A stretch of DNA of 25,699 bases from a virus. The position numbers were made by a program, and so were the translations under genes. Of the stretch, positions 22,602-25,699 are shown one piece after another (within the stretch, counting starts at the first letter, position 1; the number at the start of each line of letters is the position of its first letter). The DNA lies in IMG/VR virus record IMGVR_UViG_3300024520_000449, positions 1 through 25,699 of that record. The stretch is one strand, 5' to 3'. A model generated the notes under the pieces. The model saw only the letters and a list, made by a program, of their open reading frames with translations, did no database searches and was not told the DNA's origin.

Positions 22602-22805
22602 ATGTGGAAAAAGCTGTTGATGTCGAAGCGCGTCGTGGCGTTGATCGCCGGTGCTGCCGTGATGATGCTCCGAGAGAAGCTGGGGATCGACGAGGCCACC
22701 GGGTGGATGATCGTTACTACGGTACTCGGGTATATGGGCGTCGAGACTGCCCGACCGTCCGGCGGGCTCGGGCTGTTCGGCGGTAAGGGCGCGGTCGAGG
22801 ACTGA
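22602..22805 (+). CDS. Holin-like small membrane protein
   Basis: A 67-residue protein with GAGAGGAG six bases before ATG 22602. It has a basic N-terminus (MWKKLLMSKR) and a hydrophobic segment at residues about 11-23 (VVALIAGAAVMML). A short charged link (REKLGIDEATG) and a second hydrophobic segment (WMIVTTVLGYMGV) follow, then a Gly-rich, weakly acidic tail. Two short membrane helices and this size suit a small phage holin, with the start region giving a dual-start MWKKLLM option. The proposed role is membrane permeabilisation at lysis. Confidence 0.6.
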   Translation: MWKKLLMSKRVVALIAGAAVMMLREKLGIDEATGWMIVTTVLGYMGVETARPSGGLGLFGGKGAVED

Positions 22806-22808
22806 TCG

Positions 22809-23168
22809 GTGGGCCCGCCGCTGTCTGCACTCGACGCGGCCAGGCAATCCGCCTCCCAGATCTTCGACGAGCTCCAGCGGGCGGGGACGCTCGGCCCCGT
22901 CATCATGGAGGCGCGGGGGCGATTGCTGCGGAGCGTCGTCGCCGTCAAGGGACTTTCGATGCACGTGAGAGACGCGGAGACGGGCGGCAAGATCATGGAA
23001 TTCGCGGCGGCCTGCCGGGCGATCGCCGATCCGCTGCGGTTGCGAGACGGGACGGTATGCCGCGCGCTGGCCCGTAGGATCGACGCGGACGGGGAACGGC
23101 TGGCGGATACCGTGGGGCCTACGTTGGCCGAGATTGGCCGGGCCGGTGGTCAGCCTCCGGACGCCTGA
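22809..23168 (+). CDS. Helical hypothetical protein at the end of the rightward operon
   Basis: A 119-residue protein starting at GTG 22809 with GAGG eight bases upstream. It is predicted mostly helical and Ala/Arg-rich (SALDAARQSASQIFDELQRAG, IMEARGRLLRSVVAVKG, RALARRIDADGERLADTVG). No conserved domain is recognised. It is the last rightward gene before the leftward operon, and its stop codon overlaps the hairpin that separates them. Confidence 0.55.
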   Translation: MGPPLSALDAARQSASQIFDELQRAGTLGPVIMEARGRLLRSVVAVKGLSMHVRDAETGGKIMEFAAACRAIADPLRLRDGTVCRALARRIDADGERLADTVGPTLAEIGRAGGQPPDA

Positions 23169-23176
23169 CCCAGGCG
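23162..23176 (+). terminator. Hairpin between the convergent operons
   Basis: CGCCTG (23162-23167), a three-base loop ACC and CAGGCG (23171-23176) form a perfect 6-bp stem. It overlaps the TGA of the last rightward gene and lies 26 bases from the end of the leftward operon. There is no T-run on either side, so it is not a canonical intrinsic terminator, but its symmetry and position suit a bidirectional stop or attenuation point. Confidence 0.35.
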
Positions 23177-23201
23177 CCGTTCAGGTTGCCCCGTAAACAG
23201 T

Positions 23202-23573
23202 CTAACATCCTCTCATCCATCCCCCGCGCAGCTCGGCCAGCATGTCGTGGATGAACGGGACTTTGCACTTCATCGTGTGAGGACCGCCCTGTCCGCCAAC
23301 AGTCAAATGATGCCAGCCGATAGGTGAATCAGTTCCAAGCGCCTCTGTCCAGCCACGAGTCCGACATCCTTCACACCCCCGCTTCGCCGCCTCCCGCAGT
23401 GTTTCGATGCGGGCGTCGTTGTGTTCACAGCTATCGTGCCCGTGCATCAGCGCGTTGGCGAACCACCCCAGCAATAAGTCAGGGTCAATTGGTTGCTCAT
23501 TATGTGCCACGAGCACGTCGTTCAGCCCTGTCGCCCAATCTGGCGCGTCCATCGTTTTCTTGAACTCACTCAC
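23202..23573 (-). CDS. Cys/His-rich hypothetical protein
   Basis: A 123-residue protein, the last gene of the leftward operon. GTG at 23573 is preferred since AAGGAG lies seven bases before it, and it overlaps the previous gene's stop by eight bases. The protein contains an unusual density of Cys and His: GHDSCEHNDARIETLREAAKRGCEGCRTRGW, then GWHHLTVGG and later HTMKCKV and a C-terminal WMRGC. A metal-binding fold is plausible. No family was recognised. A later ATG at 23552 is possible but lacks a better site. Confidence 0.65.
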   Translation of the reverse strand: MSEFKKTMDAPDWATGLNDVLVAHNEQPIDPDLLLGWFANALMHGHDSCEHNDARIETLREAAKRGCEGCRTRGWTEALGTDSPIGWHHLTVGGQGGPHTMKCKVPFIHDMLAELRGGWMRGC

Positions 23574-23991
23574 CACACTGCTCCTTGATCTCGGCGATAA
23601 TACAATCGCAGGGGGGCTCAACCTCGTCGGCTTTGAGTAGCTTTCTTGAACTGCAAGTTACCTCATGCGGCAGCCTCTCCCCCGCCCGCCCCAGCAGCGA
23701 CTTGAGCCGCTCGATCTCGTCCTGTAGCCGCTTGATCCAGGCTTCATAGGATTTAATCTCCTGGCCACGCAAAGCCTTCAGTGACTTCAACTCTGCCTCC
23801 AGTCGGGGAGCTTCGATGTCTCTCCATTTCTCGATCTCCGTGGCCTGGGCGGCGAGTTGCTGCCGTAGCTCTCCAACCTGATCGTGGTTTCGCCATTCGT
23901 TCTTGTCGCGCTGCTCAATCTCGTCGTATAGAGCACGCTCGGCGGAGGCCAGTCGTTCCTCGGTGTCGTACTCCTCGTACTGGTCCATCAT
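23566..23991 (-). CDS. Coiled-coil hypothetical protein with C-terminal cysteine tail
   Basis: A 141-residue protein starting at ATG 23991, with GGAGG six bases upstream and an ATGA overlap with the preceding gene. After an acidic N-terminus (MMDQYEEYDTEE) it is one long heptad-rich helix (ASAERALYDEIEQRDKN... through EIERLKSLLGRAG). A C-terminal cysteine part follows (EVTCSSRKLL, EPPCDCIIAEIKEQCGE). A structural or oligomerising role is likely. The C-terminal CDC and neighbouring Cys residues recall the cysteine-rich neighbours on either side. Function unknown. Confidence 0.65.
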   Translation of the reverse strand: MMDQYEEYDTEERLASAERALYDEIEQRDKNEWRNHDQVGELRQQLAAQATEIEKWRDIEAPRLEAELKSLKALRGQEIKSYEAWIKRLQDEIERLKSLLGRAGERLPHEVTCSSRKLLKADEVEPPCDCIIAEIKEQCGE

Positions 23992-24332
23992 CCCTCGCCT
24001 CCGCGTCGTTGCAGCTTCGACTTCAGCACTGCGTTCTCGCCACGCAGACGAACGCACTCATCGAGTGAAAACTCTCCGTTCATCCATGTGCATAGTAGGG
24101 CTGATTTCAAATGTTTGATGCGCTCGTTTTTCGTTTTGCAGCCCTGAAGTGTCCCCTCGACCAGTTCGTAGGCGTGCCGTTCTACTCGCTTGATGTACTT
24201 CAAATAAGGTTTGGGCGAACTTGAGTAGCAAACACCCTGGGCGGCACGTTTGCCGTAGAAGCGACAGCCTTTCTGGGCACAGAACGTCCCGTGGACCTTG
24301 ATCTTTCCCGGCTTTGTTTTGTGTTTACCCAC
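23988..24332 (-). CDS. Small basic Cys-rich protein
   Basis: A 114-residue protein starting at GTG 24332, overlapping the preceding gene and preceded by GGAGGCGAGG. It has a lysine-rich N-terminus (KHKTKPGKIKVHG), then C18-x4-C23-x11-C35 (FCAQKGCRFYGKRAAQGVC), and later C68, C84 and C96. A charged coiled-coil-like end finishes with RRGGEG. The basic charge with a cysteine knuckle suggests nucleic-acid binding or a zinc fold, without a recognised family. Codon usage looks less GC3-biased than the + strand structural genes. Confidence 0.6.
   Translation of the reverse strand: MGKHKTKPGKIKVHGTFCAQKGCRFYGKRAAQGVCYSSSPKPYLKYIKRVERHAYELVEGTLQGCKTKNERIKHLKSALLCTWMNGEFSLDECVRLRGENAVLKSKLQRRGGEG
23992..24005 (-). 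repeat. Translation-coupling repeat, copy 1
   Basis: CGCGGAGGCGAGGG on the - strand. It supplies both the RGGEG end of one protein and the GGAGG ribosome binding site of the next gene. The same 14 bases recur at 24332-24345. Confidence 0.6.
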
Positions 24333-24570
24333 CCTCGCCTCCGCGCACCCTGGTTAGGAAGTCGTCACGACGCTTATACCAACCGCAGGTCTGCCCATAA
24401 CCCCTGCTCTCGATAGGCTCCAGCAACTCCCGCGCCTCACGCAGCAGGGCGTTGAGGATGGCGATCTTGCGGCCGACCACTTTCTGCTGAGCGCTCAGCC
24501 ACGAGTTCTCGCCCTGCAACCGCTCGATCTCCGCATCCTTGGCGGCGAGTTCCTCGGGCGGCGGGGTCAT
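24325..24570 (-). CDS. Coiled-coil hypothetical protein
   Basis: An 81-residue protein if translation starts at ATG 24570; this start lacks a strong ribosome binding site, and a GTG at 24603 would add 11 residues. The product (ELAAKDAEIERLQGENSWLSAQQ ... ILNALLREARELLEPIESRGYG) is a long coiled coil followed by a CGWYKRRDDFLTRV segment. It ends in RGGEGG, the same C-terminal style as the next gene in the operon, because that coding end contains the next gene's ribosome binding site. Function is unknown. Confidence 0.55.
   Translation of the reverse strand: MTPPPEELAAKDAEIERLQGENSWLSAQQKVVGRKIAILNALLREARELLEPIESRGYGQTCGWYKRRDDFLTRVRGGEGG
24332..24345 (-). repeat. Translation-coupling repeat, copy 2
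   Basis: Second copy of CGCGGAGGCGAGGG on the - strand, placed at the next gene boundary in the same way. It encodes RGGEGG at the end of one protein and leads into the GTG start of the following gene. Confidence 0.6.
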
Positions 24571-24622
24571 GGAGACTCGGCTTTCGTTATGCTCCCGGCG
24601 CACCAGTCCAGGAACAGCCTGA

Positions 24623-25576
24623 TCATAGAGTCCCCCCGACCAGCGGGCAGTGCCCGCTCGTAGTCCAGTCGCACGAAGCGGTTGTATCAATAGGATCCCC
24701 GTCGTCCACGATGATACAGTTCAACTCAAACGGCTGCGGGCCGATCGGGACCGTGTTCCCGTCCATCGTCGGGTCTGCGTCGTCGCTGATCGTGCAGACC
24801 CAGCCAGCTCGCTCGATCATGAACCCAGGGCAAGGCGGGGTCAAGCAAGTACACGTGAGGCAGCCAGGAAAGCACACGTCCACGCACTGCGCTATCGCAT
24901 GGCTCATCTCACAGCTCGTCTCCTCGGTCAATGTCATGTTCCCGCAGGAGATCCGACAGGTAGCCGTGGTGCCCGAGATCCGTAGCCGTAGCTCGTCGGG
25001 TGCGCCACCGCATGTTGCGAGCCCCAGGGCAGCGCAGTTGTCTACCACGTCCCCATCGCACAGGTCGGGGTCTTCGCGGTTCGTCCTGATCGGGCACGGT
25101 CCAACAGCGAATGGTCCCGGCACGAACGGGAATTGCTCCACGCAGCGGGCAGCGAAGTCGTCCCACTGCTGGCTGATTTCGAGGTCGCTCAACTCGTACC
25201 CCGTGCCCATGGTTCCGGGTGGCGTCTCGGGCACGAAGCAGCTGAGGCACTCCCAGTAGGATCTTGGCGGGTTGCAGATTGTGTTCGGCACAGGCGGCGG
25301 CGGCCAGAAGTGGCAGGAGTTGCAGGTGTAGTGCCCCATCCTGCAACGGTCCCGCGCTTGCTGTAGAGACATATTGGTTGTGGTGTCGCCCTCGCTGATG
25401 CACGTCTCGGTGCAAGCATTACACGGGAGTCGCCCGAGTTCGAAGCAGTCCGCGATACCGCCGATGGGGCAGTCGCCGGCCAGCGCAGGAGTGACCACCA
25501 GCACAAGCCCCAGCAGCACCGCCTTGAGGATCATGCCGACTCTATCGAAGTCAGGTGGCGTGCTCATTCTGCTCAT
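24623..25576 (-). CDS. Large secreted cysteine-rich protein
   Basis: A 317-residue protein starting at ATG 25576, which has GAGGAG six bases upstream; an internal ATG at 25534 would shorten the signal peptide. The N-terminus contains a Sec signal peptide core (ILKAVLLGLVLVVTPALA, cleavage near ALA-GDC). The mature part of about 283 residues has 29 cysteines (about 10%). They occur in clusters such as CFELGRLPCNACTETC, CNSC, CLSC, CRISC and CLTCTC, implying many disulfides or a metal-binding extracellular fold. Two loosely similar cysteine blocks (near residues 35-90 and 170-240) suggest internal duplication. It contains IIVDDGDPID near the C-terminus (see findings). No family recognised. Confidence 0.7.
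   Translation of the reverse strand: MSRMSTPPDFDRVGMILKAVLLGLVLVVTPALAGDCPIGGIADCFELGRLPCNACTETCISEGDTTTNMSLQQARDRCRMGHYTCNSCHFWPPPPVPNTICNPPRSYWECLSCFVPETPPGTMGTGYELSDLEISQQWDDFAARCVEQFPFVPGPFAVGPCPIRTNREDPDLCDGDVVDNCAALGLATCGGAPDELRLRISGTTATCRISCGNMTLTEETSCEMSHAIAQCVDVCFPGCLTCTCLTPPCPGFMIERAGWVCTISDDADPTMDGNTVPIGPQPFELNCIIVDDGDPIDTTASCDWTTSGHCPLVGGTL
24696..24715 (-). repeat. 20-base inverted match, copy 2 (in the Cys-rich secreted protein)
   Basis: Partner of 9498-9517, read on the - strand. It lies near the C-terminal end of the cysteine-rich protein, directly after FELNC. Confidence 0.85.
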
Positions 25577-25594
25577 GGCTGTCTCCTCTCTTGG

Positions 25595-25699
25595 TCACTT
25601 GTGTAGCAAACGAAACGTGGCCTGTCCGTCAGGCGATGCTGCCCATTCGTCGGATTCTTCTTTCGTCGCGTCGAACTCTCCGTTCATGGCTCTTTTTGC
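25595..25699 (-). CDS. Partial small acidic protein at the right edge
   Basis: The 3' part of a leftward frame, open to the window edge. An in-window ATG at 25687 would give a 30-residue acidic product (MNGEFDATKEESDEWAASPDG ... RLLHK), but the frame continues past the edge (AKRA before it), so the gene may be longer. Its stop lies 18 bases from the next gene's start. Function is unknown. Confidence 0.4.
   Translation of the reverse strand, partial: AKRAMNGEFDATKEESDEWAASPDGQATFRLLHK

Noticed and set aside
22064-22786. 240-residue + frame across the lysis region
   Set aside because: Pro/Ala/Gly/Arg-rich reading of the wrong frame, covering three coupled genes with better starts.
22038-22964. 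308-residue open frame on the - strand
   Set aside because: Antisense shadow of the lipoprotein, HTH and holin-like genes; no start site or motif supports it.
24711-25259. 182-residue + frame opposite the Cys-rich gene
   Set aside because: The - strand gene has a signal peptide, strong ribosome binding site and paired cysteines; the + frame is low-complexity and lacks a site.
1-25699. Search for tRNA, CRISPR array, integrase, transposase or attachment site
   Set aside because: None seen by eye; no cloverleaf-like block, regularly spaced repeat or recombinase motif was found.
25574-25699. Possible shared ATGAACGGAGAGTT between the right-edge partial gene and the gene at 23988-24332
   Set aside because: A 14-base match with purine-rich, ribosome-binding-like content is weak evidence of any relation.

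Overview
The window is a contiguous, GC-rich piece of a tailed double-stranded DNA bacteriophage or prophage. Genes are packed tightly, ATGA/GTGA/TTGA stop-start overlaps are common, and GTG and TTG starts are frequent. No integrase, transposase, tRNA, CRISPR array, rRNA or bacterial housekeeping gene was recognised. The sequence therefore does not name a host or show lysogeny. The lipoprotein-like and signal-peptide-like genes would suit a Gram-negative host, but this is inference.

Layout, + strand (1 to about 23.2 kb). First come a 5'-truncated DNA methyltransferase, a replication-initiator-like protein and two small genes. The packaging and head module follows. It holds a DUF2280-type small-terminase candidate, the large terminase, a DUF935 (Mu gp29-like) portal, a Mu F-like head protein spread over two further frames, and a Mu I-like protease with a nested scaffold. 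Two tandem paralogues, a decoration-like protein, a gpT-like major capsid and a strong terminator hairpin come next. The connector and tail module then has a gp36-like protein, a Mu gpG-like morphogenesis protein, a terminator-like protein and a tail-tube protein. It continues with a tail chaperone pair that probably uses a -1 frameshift, a short tape measure and a set of distal tail and baseplate proteins. The last rightward block looks lysis-associated: a DUF5675 protein, two small membrane or lipoprotein-like proteins, a zinc-knuckle/HTH protein and a holin-like protein.

Layout, - strand (about 23.2 kb to the right edge). A leftward operon converges on the structural operon. Its genes are coupled and of unknown function: small Cys/His-rich proteins, coiled-coil proteins and a 317-residue secreted protein with 29 cysteines. 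A further partial gene enters from the right edge.

Together, the head proteins resemble phage Mu and its relatives. The tail has a tape measure and a tube protein, and no contractile sheath was recognised, which points to a siphovirus-like particle. The most notable points are the coding-frame switch at a hairpin between portal and MuF, the nested scaffold start, the chaperone frameshift site, the tandem head paralogues, and the Cys-rich secreted protein. That last protein shares an unexpected 20-nt / 10-residue match with a small head gene. No intergenic gap exceeds 300 bases. No sigma-70-type promoter could be called with confidence.
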